From Parascedosporium putredinis (Eukaryota; Ascomycota; Sordariomycetes; Microascales; Microascaceae), in assembly GCA_949357655.1 (NCBI GenBank), contig CASHTG010000013.1, positions 310,001-374,000 of the forward strand: a stretch of DNA of 64,000 nt, written 5' to 3'. Shown here in pieces: positions 20,504 through 32,943 of the stretch (positions within the stretch are counted from its first letter, which is position 1; every line of letters begins with the position of its first letter). Under the pieces are notes generated by a model. It did not search any database. It saw nothing but the letters and a program-made list of their open reading frames with translations, and was not told the origin of the DNA. Both the position numbers and the translations under genes were made by a program.

Positions 20504-23500
20504 TTAACTAGTCGACCAGGATTTATATGGCCAGCCCGGCGTCTGGGGGCAATAATGGGACATCAGCTGTAAAAGGCAGATCCTAAAGAATTCCCTGTTG
20601 TTCTGACCCGCGTGGCAGTTGTGGAAAGTTTTGAAATCAAGGTCAAAGTCATCCAGGTTGCAGTACGGGACGGGGAAGTATGTCAGACTGTCCAAGATGC
20701 TCCCGGTGGGATTGGCGATGGCGCCGTTGATGAACTTTTCCACGTTGGCCAGCTCGCGGCCCATGATGACGCCCGTCGACTTTTGCGTGTTTTCGGCGGC
20801 GCGGATGAGGATGGCGTGGTCTAGGCCGTACTGCTTGAGCGTGGGCTCGTCCTGGCCGATTTTGGGGAACTTGTAAAGAGTGTCGGCGTCGCTCGACTTG
20901 ATCCCGGTGTGCTGTAATGGGGTCTTTTCATGAATGTTAGTAGTAGGTCAAGGCAACTGGGAGATGGGAAACAGAAACAACACATACGATAACAAAATTG
21001 TCGCCAAACTGACAGGCACACGCATGATCGATACCGCGACGGTTGGCCGCGTCCCTCCCGCAGCATGGATCAAAGAATTGGGCCATTGGCCCGGTCCGGG
21101 ACCACCGCGCAATCACGACGGAGCCGCTGTTCCACGCTTCGGCAATAATGGAGGCCCGGATGCGCGACGGCATGTCCGTCTTGGCGTTCTCGGGCACGTA
21201 CGTGCCAAAGTCCTGGTCGGCGAAGGCGCCGCTCTCGAGAGCGCGGGCAAGTTCGGTGCCCCGGGTCCTGTCGTGGTTGGGGGCAGCGAGGCGAGCAACC
21301 TGTTGAAGTAGGACGACATGGTCCTCTGCACCGTCAGTTTCATGTTTCCTAGCGCGGCCTGCAACTCGGAAAAGTCGGTGAAGCGGACATCCTCGACGAG
21401 TTCGCCGGGCGTGAGGACCGCCGCGCCGGCCGCAATGGTCAGGAGCCCCGCGAGGCTGTTTGCGGGGACATTGGCGGCCGGGATGATGGCGCCGATGCCG
21501 GCAAACATGCCGGCGAGGATGGTGAGGAAGGCGGAAGGGTCGGCCTCGACTTGGGGCGGGGTGCGCCAGAGGAAGTTGATGGCAATGTCGGCGGTGAAGA
21601 GGCTGGCGGTGTCGACGCTGTCGCTAAACGCCGAGTACCACATTTGGATGGTGAGGGCAAAGTTGCGCATGGCGAAGAGGGTGAAGGCGCGTTCGGGGAA
21701 CTGGACGCATTTTCGGTCGACGAGGTCGGTTGGGGAGAGGCTGCACACGCCTCGGACACTGTCGTGGGGATAAAACCAGTTAGGAAATTACTTTATTCAG
21801 AACGAGGGGATGTTACAGCGTGTTTAGATTTCTTGAGACTGGGGAAACTCACGTCACGCAGCCGGGACCGGGCCAGTTCCATCCGTCGTCAAAGGTCGAG
21901 CCGTCATATGAGGCAATCACACGAGGGACGCTTGCAGCCTGCGGGGGCCAAACGGCCTCGAGGCCACTATAGAGCTCAGATCTATAAAGGGCGCGCAAAA
22001 ATGAGAATTAAAAGGCTCCTCTGCAAACTAGGCGGTGGTGGGGAAGAGGATCACTTACCGTTGAAAAACCATCTGCCAATATTGTGCTCATTCCACAGAT
22101 CCGGGGTCCAACTGCCACCGCTTCGAGAACAGAACCAGTGATTCTCCGGATCGGGATTCGGTAGCGAAGGCGTATCGCTCGGGGGTTGTACGCGGGGAGG
22201 CCCGGGTCGGGAACCTCACCCTCGACGTCGTCGCCGCCCGCCGGACAGCTGTTGAACCATACCCAGGCGTGGCCGAGGATGGGGTTGATGCCGACCTGGT
22301 CCGCGCGTCCCTGGCCGCCGAGGTTGGGGTAGTTCATGTTGGAGCCGCGGTGGGAGCCAAAGTACAGGATACCAGCTTTGGGCCAGAAAAAGAGGCTGTC
22401 CCTGTACTGCCCGCGGTCGGCCTCGGCGACCTGGCCGCCGTTATACCAGACCGTAGCGTCGCCTGTGAACTTATCTACCCACAAGAGATCCGCAGCGCCA
22501 TCACCTACCAACATCCGTCAGCGTTTTCTTTTTCTCTGTGCGTCACAGGTGCCTGGACTAGAGTTAATAGAAGAAACTTACCGTCAACGTCCGCGAAATG
22601 AAAGTTGGCGCGGTCCAAGTCCTCCGAGGACTTGATCTGCCGCGCATTATACCAAGCGCCCTTGTCATCTCGGAGCCAAGCAGTGGCCCGACCGTTCTTC
22701 TCCATGCAAATGTAATCCACGCGGCCCGAGCCCGAAATGTCGGCAAAGTGCGCCCCGTGGTCCCAGTACAGAGACCCCCAGCCTTGGTTGCACTTGGCGC
22801 TGTCGGGAATATCCCGCGCGTCCCAGTTGAAGTTGGTGCCGTCCCACCGACTGTGCCACACCTTGAGAGAACCCGTGTCGCGGTTCGTGACGGCGATGAT
22901 GTCCGCCCTGCCGTCGCCGTCCCAGTCGCCCACGTGCAGCGCGCGGCGGTCGATGCCGGTGTTGAAGGTGATGGTCTTGGTCCACGCCGACTTGGCGTAG
23001 TTGTCAAAGTTATCCTTGGTGTTCTTGTTGATGAAGACGCTGACTTCGCCCTCGGGTGAGATCCAAATGTAGTCGTCGAACCCGGAGCCCGTCGTGTCAC
23101 CCCAGTAGATGCCGTCACCCTTTGGAAGCGGCCACCTTTTCCGAGGTTCTGGTACGGCTTGTACTCGATTTCGCACTCTCCTTCGCTGTGACCGAGGGCC
23201 GCGCACCCGTTTCTCTTGAGATACATGTACTAGAGATTTGTTAGCGAATCATCTTCTCCAAGACCTTCTACGTGACATCATCGGAGCTTACGTCGGCTCG
23301 ACCGCTGCCAAAGAGGCGGCCCCATTTGATATACTGGCGCTTGTCGCCAATGTCGGTATGCACGCCCAGATGGGTGATGCCGGCGTCCAGCCAGCTTGGG
23401 ATCATGGTCTTGGACACGCCGCGCTGATTGATGTAGGTGTGTACTTCGCCTTGTCTGTCCATCCAGGTCCAGTCGTATCGCCCACTATCACCACCGGTTA

Positions 23501-25380
23501 GACCCTACCGTCGTTTCCCGGGGAGAGAAAAACACTTACTCGCCATTCACGTCGACGAGGTTCACGCCAAATATGTCCCCCTTGTTCTTTCCCGTGAAGA
23601 TGGGGCGGTCTACACCCATATCCTGCCAGTACGCAGCGCGATCGCCGAACCCACCGTTCCGGTAACAGCTGCAGCGCAAAGTTGGTCTTAGTATGTCTGT
23701 GGCCAGACTCGAATCCCCCAAGGTTTCCGAAGTGACTTACTGAAGATCGCCATTATCGCGCAGGGTACAAAAATCGAGCCTGCCGTCGCCATCCATATCT
23801 CCAAGTCGAATGTGATCTTGGTCAGCACCGTCGGTAATGCCTTTATACTAGATTAGGGGAGGAAAAGGGTTAGAGCTAGAATTGCTGACTTCGTGCAGCA
23901 AGTGAGAAAAGATCAATGACTTACCCTTCCGATATCCTCAAATGTAGGCGGGTTGCCGCCCCTGTTGATGCTGACATACATCTCACCCGCCGGCGAGAGG
24001 CAGATAAAGTCATCCAGCCCATCACCGTTCTAGTCCAGTTAGCCATGCCAAGAAAAGACGGACAAGGGCAGACGGGCTAGTCCTTACCACATCGCCCCAA
24101 CGGATGCCTCGGATTTTGCAGCTATCGGGGATCGTAATCTTGACCTTGGGGCCCATGTCTCCATCGCCTTGGTTGACCGACATGTGCACCACTCGCTTCT
24201 CGCCGTCGGTGTTGAAATAGATGGCCTCGTCCAGTTCGCCTCCCTTATGCGCCCCGCCGAGATTGACGAGCTGAGCAAAAAGACCATGTTATTGTACCTG
24301 TCGCCGTAGAACTTGCGCTTACGGTCATCGCGACCCTGCACGGCGTGGATATAGTTCCCGTCACTCTTGATAAGCGAGTTTCCGGCGAAAAGCACCTGCA
24401 CTTGACCGCGAGGGTCGTCGTTTCCGCTGGCATATTCCTTTTGCAGGTGCCGCCACCCTCTCCATCGGTGAATTTCCCGGCTTCGGTCGGGGGCACGATC
24501 CAACCCTTATCATTGGCGTAGTTGATGGCCCAATCCCACACGGCCGCCATTTTCTCTGGCCGCTGGGGTTCGGATGCGTCTGGTCCCATATCTCGCCGGG
24601 CGTGATGAAGTTGGCCATGTCGGCCAGGACGACTTTGAAGGTCGGCTGCGACACCTCGTTTCCGTTGTTGTCGAGGGGTACGTAGGTCCTATAGAGCTCC
24701 CGGTACTCGTCGTTGATGATGTCAATGTTACGCTGCGCCGGCGTGCCCCCGAGGTCACGTAGGTTGGGGAGCAAGGTGGAAAGCACGACCACGGCGTTGG
24801 GAACCTCGGCAAAGACACTGTCGATGAGGGCCCTCATCCTGAGACGCCCCGTGCCGACGATGGGGTTCCCATCTCTCCCGTTACCGGTCGCGTCGTTTGT
24901 TCCCGCGTTGATGAGGACAACATTGGGGAGCCAAACGCGGCTGGATTGCTTGGCGCGCTTCTCGACTTGGCTAACGAGCTCGCCCTTGACACCTTCGTGG
25001 TCCTATAAGCCGAATTTCTTGGTTAGACACTGACTTTTGCGCTGTACGATTTCTTGGGTTCCACGTACATTATCGTTCATGCTACCAAGACGCTGGTTGC
25101 CAACCATGTTGACTTTCCACCCCTCGGATCGGAGTTTGTCGCGAAGATGCTTGCGGTACCCGTTCTTGCTCTGATCGTCCTGGGGCCATGGATCCCCGCC
25201 GTGATGGACGCGCCGAGGGGCATGATGCGGAGGTAAAAGTCCTTGGGGTTTGCACGCTTGAAGATTTGGGCGTCATAGTTGGGCGTAAAGTCGGCAGGCA
25301 GGGCGGAGACGGACGGGAGTATAGCGAGCGATAGGACCGCCACGCCGACGTTGGCGAGGATAGAAGTAAAGGCGACCATG
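20504..25380 (-). CDS. Secreted SGNH hydrolase with seven FG-GAP repeats and a hydrophobic C-terminal region
   Basis: About 1,389 residues in eleven exons (25380-25069, 25002-24088, 24029-23925, 23847-23741, 23668-23540, 23484-23292, 23229-22583, 22504-22059, 21981-21853, 21758-20988, 20911-20504). A signal peptide precedes an SGNH/GDSL hydrolase domain. Catalytic blocks are visible: nucleophile in MPLGASIT, GTND in block III, and DQTH-P in block V. Seven FG-GAP/VCBS units follow, with DxDGDGxxD-type calcium loops (for example GDMDGDGRLD, GDWDGDGRAD, ADVDGDGAAD), enough for a seven-bladed propeller. The C-terminal 450 residues are unrecognised. They contain a Gly/Ala-rich hydrophobic stretch (GMFAGIGAIIPAAN, LAGLLTIAAGAAVL) and many cysteines. 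Eight single-base losses in homopolymers interrupt the frame (for example near 25195, 24555, 24443, 24290, 23133, 22200, 22067, 21275). The domain order suggests an extracellular esterase or deacetylase docking on a polymer or surface; substrate unknown. Confidence 0.85.
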
Positions 25381-27474
25381 TCAGTATTCAAGCACCCCAA
25401 AGAGGTGCAGTGAATGAAGAATGGAATGCCGGTGGCGGATGCCCTTGATGAGGAATAGAAGCCATCGAGAGACGAAAGCGTGGACACGCTCGAGTATTAA
25501 TAGTGAGACCCAGGGCTTCTTGGCATCACCCACACCTTTCCGACGAGCCCGAAGACCCTTCAGTCCTCCTATTGCCACCATCATGGACCCTTCAATCACC
25601 CGAGGAATCCCGGACATATACACTCCAACCCTGACAGCTCGCCGACTGACCCAGCACAGAAATCCGCGCAGTATGGGGCTGAGTTTGCTCCAATGCTCTT
25701 CCTCATCTCGCGATATAGACAAACATGTGGCATCGAAACGGTCTAGGAAGCTAGCATGCGTAAAATTGGGTCGTGTCATGCATTCCAAATCTCATCTCGT
25801 GATGCTGGGACAAACTTCCCTCGCGTCTTCGCGGGTTCGCGCCTTTCCTACCATATCCGGAGGTTGCCGGCGGACTGACATTCCTACCAGGGCGCAGCGA
25901 CTTAGGCCTCATGCAGAATATAAGAGAGCATTGCCATTGATTAGCCATCTCTAAGGCCTCTTTCGACGTTTACATGTACCAACTTATGTTGACTCGATTA
26001 CTTGCTCCCATTCATTTCAACGCCTATCTTGATTTGTTCCCAATATGGGCTACTCGTTTAGTTCTTCCAGTTAGTTGGTGACGGAAACCTTGCGTCTAGC
26101 AATCAACCAGGATGAGAGGCAGGCAAGGAGGCGATACTACTAAGTAGAAGTCATTATCTTATTCATTACTTTATGAGATGCAAATCTCTAGCAAGAAACA
26201 AGCGCTATAATTGAAGGTTGAAAGGCTCATAGTTGGTATCACAGTTAATATAAACACTTCACCACCTCGCTGTGATCCGTTTTCAAGATGTTCACAGCGC
26301 TATTAGTGTTGACGTTCTCTCCTGACCATAGTAGGCAGCCTCCAGACTCCATTCACCCGTAAACAGCGAGTGATGGCTACTCTCGCTCAACCTTTACCCT
26401 TTCGCTAAAACAAAAAATCCTTACCGGAAGCGCCTCTTTTTCCGTTCGTCCCAAGCTGGAGTGGTGTCAGCGCAAATCTCTACAATGGCTGACGGGCGCG
26501 TGCATCCGCAAAGCGTCCGGCTTGGCACCCAGCAATTCTCAGATGACGCCGACGGAGCGTTGAAAAACCTGCGTCTCGGAGCCTGACCAATAACAGGAAG
26601 ATCCTGGGCAATATTCGCTCCGCCCTTCTCGCTCCCACGCCAAGAGGTAGCAGTTCCTTTGCAAGAATTTGAAATCATTCTTCAGATGATTTCTGTTAAG
26701 CGGGGAAGGGGACGTGATTAAAATAAAAGGGCCCATAAAACAGAGTGTATTCGTCGCTAGGTCCAAAAGTGCGCTGATGACAGTCGACGACCGAAACAGG
26801 CGAGAATTCTTTCCAAAGGCAACTTTGCATGACAAGACACGCGAATTTACTTTTAGATGGGGTTGGCGTGACGCTGATAAGCCCGTCTCGGGTGCCTGGG
26901 TTAGCGCCGCTCTGTCTCGACATAGCTATTGCTTGGGAAACGTCAACCTCACGATTTCAAACGAGTGTAAATATCTGGGGTATTTACACTCGGCAGCAAA
27001 CTGGGTTTCCATTGTGGTTTAAAGAACGAAGGAGCTGACTATGAGACAACCAGACCGATTTCTCAGACCATCGAGATTCGGCACTGGCGATTTCGCAGAA
27101 TCAAGGGGATGTTCTTGGAGGCTCTTTTCTGCACTTGTTCGCGAAGGACTGCCCAGGACGACTGATGCTTGGGAAAACCGGCCAATGGCATATTAGCTGG
27201 AACGGGGATTGTCATTATAAGCTTGATACATCTAGTAGTTTAAAAGTGAAAGAGTTTGTTGCCGTGAGACATGCGATCCCAACACATAAAAGGGTGTGGA
27301 ATGTCTACCAACAAACAATGCAACATTTGAACATGGAGATCTATCGATGATGCGATGCTCCTGCGATATTCCTCGCCATAATATGACAGCCTCCACAAAA
27401 GGAAAAACCAATCCAAACAAGAAGATATAATCTGAAAGCATCTGAGACTTCCTGAAGTCCTCCTGACTATGTCC
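25381..27474. other. Intergenic with a perfect inverted repeat
   Basis: About 2.1 kb. Holds the promoter of the SGNH gene at the left and the 3' end of the kinase gene at the right. Open frames (25421-25954, 26714-27022 and others) carry no domain. Its one clear structure is the 12-bp inverted repeat at 26962-26992. Confidence 0.45.
26962..26992. repeat. Perfect 12-bp inverted repeat, 7-base loop
   Basis: CGAGTGTAAATA - TCTGGGG - TATTTACACTCG. Arms are exact. It could form a hairpin or be a dimeric protein-binding site. No T run follows, and the nearest gene end is about 500 bases to the right. Confidence 0.85.
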
Positions 27475-30400
27475 TTAGCTTGACCTTCGGTCATTCACCC
27501 GCGATATGCTACCAATGAGCATCTCGGAAACGTCTCCATCACAGTGGCGTGTGTCTACAATGTCACTAAAGAGTCGTTAGCCACGGCTGCAAGGCCCAAA
27601 AAGAAAGAAAGAAAAAAAGGGACAGAGAAAAAAGTGGCCCGCTCGCGTATGGCAGTAACTTACAATTCACCGAGGTCAAACCTGTCCACAAGGTCATCAT
27701 CGAGATAGCGCAAGCGTTCGGCAAGTTGGCTATCACCTTGATCACCAAATCTGATAAACTGAATCATGAGGTCGCTCGGGAGGGAGCCTTCCTCCTTGAG
27801 TGTTCTCGCTTCCCGCACGATGCAATGGTCGACGCCCGGATCGCAGTCTTCCCATACCGCATCCGTCAAGACATAGATACTGGCCCGCCTCAGTCTCCTT
27901 AATCGGCCTCTCCTACCGTCTAAAAGCTCTCCCAGACACTTGGCCATGTTGGTCGTTCGGTAAGGGCGGAAGTCGTGCTTGCGTATGGCTGCCTCGACCT
28001 GGCTACTCCTTTTATACGTCTTGCGGTTGTGCATCTCGGAGGTAAAGTACACGTCCATACCGTCAGGGTCCGAGACCTTGGCTGCGTACGCGAGAACTCG
28101 GGCACACTGCTCGACCTTGCTCTTGTGGTAGGCCATGGAGCTCGCGTCATCGATCAAGAAGATCTAGAGGATCTCAAGTTAGACCATCGTCTGTTCCAGG
28201 GCAACCTTACGGGGAAATATGCGCCCATGCTTACCTGATCGCGCCCTCCCTTTGAGTTAATCTTTCCGAGGGCGTCGTACAACCTGTTGAGAGCCGCATT
28301 TCTTTTAGGCTTTTGAAAGAGACCCGTATCTTGCAAGATATTATAGAAATCGGGGATTGCAAGTCCCCTCCCAGGGCTGCGTGATGTGCTGCGTCTTGGT
28401 TGCGCTGCGCTCAAGTGCTGGTAGCCAGAGTCTCTGTAGTCGCGTTTGGAGGAGTCCCCGTTGCTCACCTGCTGGCTATCCCCATCACGCGGCCCATGTT
28501 TGGACTTGCCACTAACGGGGGCTCTAGGTGCTTGGACGGGGACATCTGACTCTTGCCCGCTAGATTCAGACACATCCAGTGTAAGGGTAAGGGTACCTTG
28601 CGTGATGTTAGTACCGGACCGAGCCTGATGGTCACCACCGCGAGGCATGTAGCGGGATGTTGAGGGTGTCCGTGTCGATGTTGAACGGCGTGGCCGAGAG
28701 GTAGGGCCCTCCGTGTCAGCGTCTTCTTGAGCCTCTTCACCTTGGTTCCTACGAGACCTCCGGCTACCACGACGTTGAGACTCAGCCGGCCTGTAGATGT
28801 CGCGTGAGTCTCTGTGGCTGGGGTTTGTCGTATAACCACCCTCATGAGGTCTTCGCGATACTGAGGATGACCGTGGTGCACGACGTGGAGGAGGGGTAGG
28901 TTCCTCCGTATCAGCTTCTTCTTGAATCTCTTCATCTTGCCTCTTACGAGTCCTCCGGCTACCGCGCTGTTGAGACGCAGCCGGCCAGGAGATGTCCTGT
29001 GGGTCTCTGCGGCTAAGGTTCGTCATATAACCACCCTCATGAGGCCTTTGCGACATTGAAGGTGCCCGTGGTACACGGCGTGGAGGGTTATAATCCTCCG
29101 TGTCAGCTTCTTCTTGAACCTCTTCCTCTTGCCTCTTACGAGTCCTCTGGCCAACACCCTGTTGAGACGCACCCGGCCTGGAGGTGCCCCGTGAGTCTCT
29201 GTAGCTAAGGTTTGTCATATAACCACCCTCATGAGGTCTTCGCGATACTGAGTGCGCCCGTGTTGGGCTGCGTAACCGAGGGGCAGGATCCATCTTCGGT
29301 TCTTGAATCTCATCGTCTGGGCTCGTATGGGTGTCTCGACCACGCCCCGGGTGAGGCTCAGTCCGCACGTGATAGTCCCGTGGGTTGCTGTCACCGGGGC
29401 CATCCCAATAGTCATTCTCGTGAAGTGTCGGCCAGGACATGGGGTATGATAGTGTTGAGTGGGGTGATTGCGGGGCCGCGAGATCCTCCATGTCGTCTTC
29501 CCGAAGCACTTGGACTAGGCCTGTGTGAGTACCCCGACCACCGCTATATGAATTCCCGGCCCGGTTAAGATCATCTCGTCGGCTGCACTCGTCGGAAACA
29601 TTTCCATCCCTATCTTCACCATCGCGAGCGCATTGGCGAGATGTCGAGGGCGGCCATGGTGGAGGGTACGACTGCGAGGCAGTGTTCGTCCGGCTCGGCT
29701 CCCAAAGTTCCTTGTCTGGCATTGAATAAACCCCTAGGCCGTCGCCAGATGGATGTATATTCTTGGGGATGTCCCGCGAGCCGCTGCTTGTGGGCTTAGC
29801 CTGATGCCTACCCTCGCGATGCCCTCGACCGAGCGCCGAGGATTCGCCCGGTTGATAGTATGGCGTAGGAACAGAATTTGTCCGAGTAGGTTTCTTGGAG
29901 GCATCGTTCATGTTGGCATGGGTCCCTTGGTCTGGGATAGAGTTGACGCTTTCTCTGGTGTCCGGCAGCTCAAGCCAATAATCTTCCGTGAGCTCCCCTC
30001 CGACATCCGGTCAAGTAATTGTATCGATGGGTTGGGACTATGCGCCGCAAACGAGCTTCGGGGCGTGCCCTCGTCGATATTTGTAAATTTCGTGAAAATC
30101 TCCATGGAATCCAGCCGGCCCACAGCCGGGTGGTGCTGATCTCTCTGTAGCATGGTCTCCAAGATGGTGTTGCTCACCCGCATGGGGAGGTCCATTCCCG
30201 GTGCGTCGCGAAGGACAGCTTTGTGTGCGGCGTGCACTGCTTCCAGACACTGTATTCCGTTGTGGAAGCAGGAGTCGAACCCGGTGTCGCAAAAATATTT
30301 AGCAAACTTTTGGATTTCGTAGGTTCGGTTCAGCCGGTATCTTTCACGCTCTGGCTCGCCGCCAAAGCACCAGATAAGGGTCTCACTGAACACCGCGCCC

Positions 30401-31755
30401 AGCGCCCAGACGTCCGAGGTTGCTGTGATTTGGTTGGGCGCGTGTCTTTGTACAACATGCATCGGCGAGCATTCCGGGGCCACTAGATTATCCGGAGGGT
30501 TAGCAGGTTGAGTGGTACATGGTGGGAAGTGGTTAGGTAACTGCGGTCGGGATCATATGTGCAAATGGAGACGTACGATACATGCGGTTCATCTTGCCAT
30601 TGTTATGTCTCTTGCTTTCGAGTTGGCCATCCTTTAACCGCAACCTCTTGATCTGCGCCGCGCCGAAATCGCCGATTTTGAAATGAAGATCGAATCGATT
30701 ACCGCTCGATCCGGAGCCGGAGAAGACCAAGATGTTGCAAGGCTGGATATCTTGATGCATCCTACACAGTTGAACATGACGTTAGTCGGATTAATGTCAT
30801 CGTTTGGGGGCACTCGTCTCATCCCTTGGATTACTACCCACCCAGAGAGAGTCGAGTCTTGTTTCTCTTCCATCCGATGGATTATGTGCAGCCCCAACAA
30901 GAGGCAGAAGGCTCGGCCCCACAACATTTGGAACTCTGCATCGCTCCTGGGGGTTCCATATTTTGGAAGAGTTGAAGGAGGGTTCCACGATCCGCGTATT
31001 CCAAGACAATGGTTCGTCTTTTACTTTGCACAAACGACCCGTAGTAGTCGAGGATGTAGTTTCGACTTGGAGTTTCTTTTTCATTGGGCAAACTTCTGTA
31101 CGCCTTTGATTCGGCGTTGAACTCTTCGATGGCGTCGTGGTCGGCAGAAAACACTTTGAAGACTGCGTGGAAGCCGTCAGCGGGCGGCGTGATGGGTCGC
31201 GTTGCGGCGTGCCTCGCCGTGCGGGTAGCGTTGGTCCTGTCGGAGCACCTGCCGTCAATCCACACTTTCCAAACCTTTACGGGGTCCCCACGGTGCCAGG
31301 TCCCAATCTTCTCGAGGAAGGTAATGGGGAGGATGACGCGGCCGTCGAGTTCCCTCTGGTAAGGCTGACAGTAATTAAATTCCATCGGGCAAAACCTCCA
31401 CTGATTGCTCTGGAACCGCCCGAAAAAGCGATGGTTCCGCGATGTCGCCTCATCTCCCCATGCCGGAGGGTAGACTGTTAACGGGAGCTGGTCATCGGTC
31501 ACGTTGTGTCGCAAGAACAGGGAAATCTTGTGGGACTTGTTTATGAAGACTAGAGTGGAGAAAACGCGAAGAAAGCTGCGAACGATTGCCCCAGCCTCTG
31601 CGGGGTACGTCGGTGTCCTGCAGCACATCTCTGACCCTTTCCACGGTCCATTGCTCTTGTAGAGCAGAATAGGGAACATAGGGCACTTTATGTCCCTCTC
31701 CGTCCACTCCGAAGGCCTCTAGAGAAGAGAAGATATCTCTAAATGCGTCAGCCAT
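27475..31755 (-). CDS. Protein kinase-like / tandem repeat / von Willebrand A protein
   Basis: About 1,313 residues in five exons: 31755-30842, 30761-30577, 30482-28235, 28163-27664, 27565-27475. Residues 1-360 hold an N-terminal region and the kinase N-lobe (lysine in HAVFKVF). The catalytic loop reads HQDIQPCN, followed by DFG, APE and a DVWALG segment, so catalytic residues are present although HRD is changed to HQD. A long Arg/Ser/Pro-rich linker then carries three clear tandem repeats of 64-65 residues, each starting RPHEGGY, plus a diverged fourth starting HENDY. The C-terminus is a von Willebrand A-like domain (FLIDDASSM metal site, SDPDGMDVYFT, YVLTDAVWE) of the type seen in fungal kinase/vWA proteins. 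Frame losses lie in C runs near 31611 and 30957 and in a GGG run near 29925. Cytoplasmic; role unknown. Confidence 0.8.
28682..29422 (-). repeat. Protein-coding tandem repeat, about 192-195 bp period
   Basis: Four units within the kinase/vWA gene. The last three share RPHEGGY(M/T)TN, RD, SQ, R-x2-R and a Glu-rich end (QEEADTE), followed by a Pro/Arg hinge. The first unit (HENDY...DDEIQE) is diverged. DNA similarity is also visible, for example CACCCTCATGAGG in each of the three clear units. Confidence 0.85.
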
Positions 31756-32943
31756 ATTCGGCTCGGATGTGAACGATACACCGTGGTGATATGGAGGATG
31801 TTTAATAAGTTGTGGGGTTGGCGAGTCAGTAGGTGGTAGTCTGTGTGTGTCGACGTGCGCGACCCAACCATGCAAGATGTACACTGATGGCGGGTTACTG
31901 TTCAAGGATGGTACAGTCGAGTTATGAATAAGAGCACAATGGGGCCCGAAACAGCATGCTCTAGTTCGAGCCGGGCGGACGGAGCTGTTGGGTCTTCTTA
32001 GGGGAGTTCTCCTAGACCGAAAGCCTACCGTATATAGCCTGCCCACTCTTCAAACTTGTGGACGTGACTAGAGCCTAGAGGTGGTGGTAGGTAGGATGAA
32101 GGTGGGTGGGATGTACAAAGGAATATTTATACTGACAAGAGCGAGAGGATGGCCCGCTTTCATGCAGCCGCTCATCACACACACCCTCTCGAACCTCTCA
32201 ATATTAACTATCGTGCCCCTCCTCTGGAGATCAATGGGCAAGGTACGGCTTATTACCCATGCAGCCCGTCACATCCTCCCCTCAATATGGTTAGTAAGAT
32301 CACTAGGGAGGTTGCTTAGAGGGCGATTGTGCCTCTCAAGATATCTATGCCGCCACGTAGTCGGAGAGGCCAAGACATCACATACTTAGCTGAAAGTAAA
32401 AATAAAAATAAAAATAAAAGAAAAAGAGAAAAGAAGCAAAAATAAAAAAGGAAAAGAAACTAGCTAAATATCAGAGTTTGGCGAAAGTTTGTAGAGGTTG
32501 AGCAAGGTCACCACCCCACAAGCGGAAAACCCCTCTCCGCCACCTGCGCTGAGCCCAATAAAATGTCGACGTCGCCCACCAAAGACGGCAGCTTTAACAA
32601 GAAAATACCACCCAAGTCTGCCACCTGGCGCCTTGATACCGAAAACTATCATGTACTCGGCTTGTAATAGGGCGGAGAGCGAAGAAGGCGGACCTCAAGG
32701 CGAACTAAGAGCAGCCTGAACCCAAGAAGAAAAGAAAAGAAAACAGAAAAAAACAGCAAGATCAAAGAATGTAGAACAGTCTTACCAGTCTCCGCTGGAC
32801 ACACAGGCAGCCATACTTTTGTTCCCCCATGCAATTGAATCGTTTCGACACTTGGACTTGCTTGCTTCCAATCCGCACGCTCAGAGCCCAGCCCCACAAA
32901 ACCGGGCCGAAACTCCGTAATTTCATGTCCGGGCCAGGGTCCT
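31756..32943. other. Intergenic with an A-rich low-complexity tract
   Basis: Promoter side of the kinase gene and 3' side of the CorA-like gene. 32397-32458 is an (AAAAT)n/AAAAG-type low-complexity tract. No gene recognised. Confidence 0.5.

Noticed and set aside
25381..25954. Open frames on both strands just upstream of the SGNH gene
   Set aside because: They occupy its promoter and leader, overlap each other and show no domain.
28465..28935. 156-codon frame inside the kinase/vWA gene
   Set aside because: Shadow frame of the repeat region in the real gene.
32397..32458. A-rich tract as a possible retroposon tail
   Set aside because: Simple low-complexity (AAAAT/AAAAG) sequence with no coding or element sequence in front of it.
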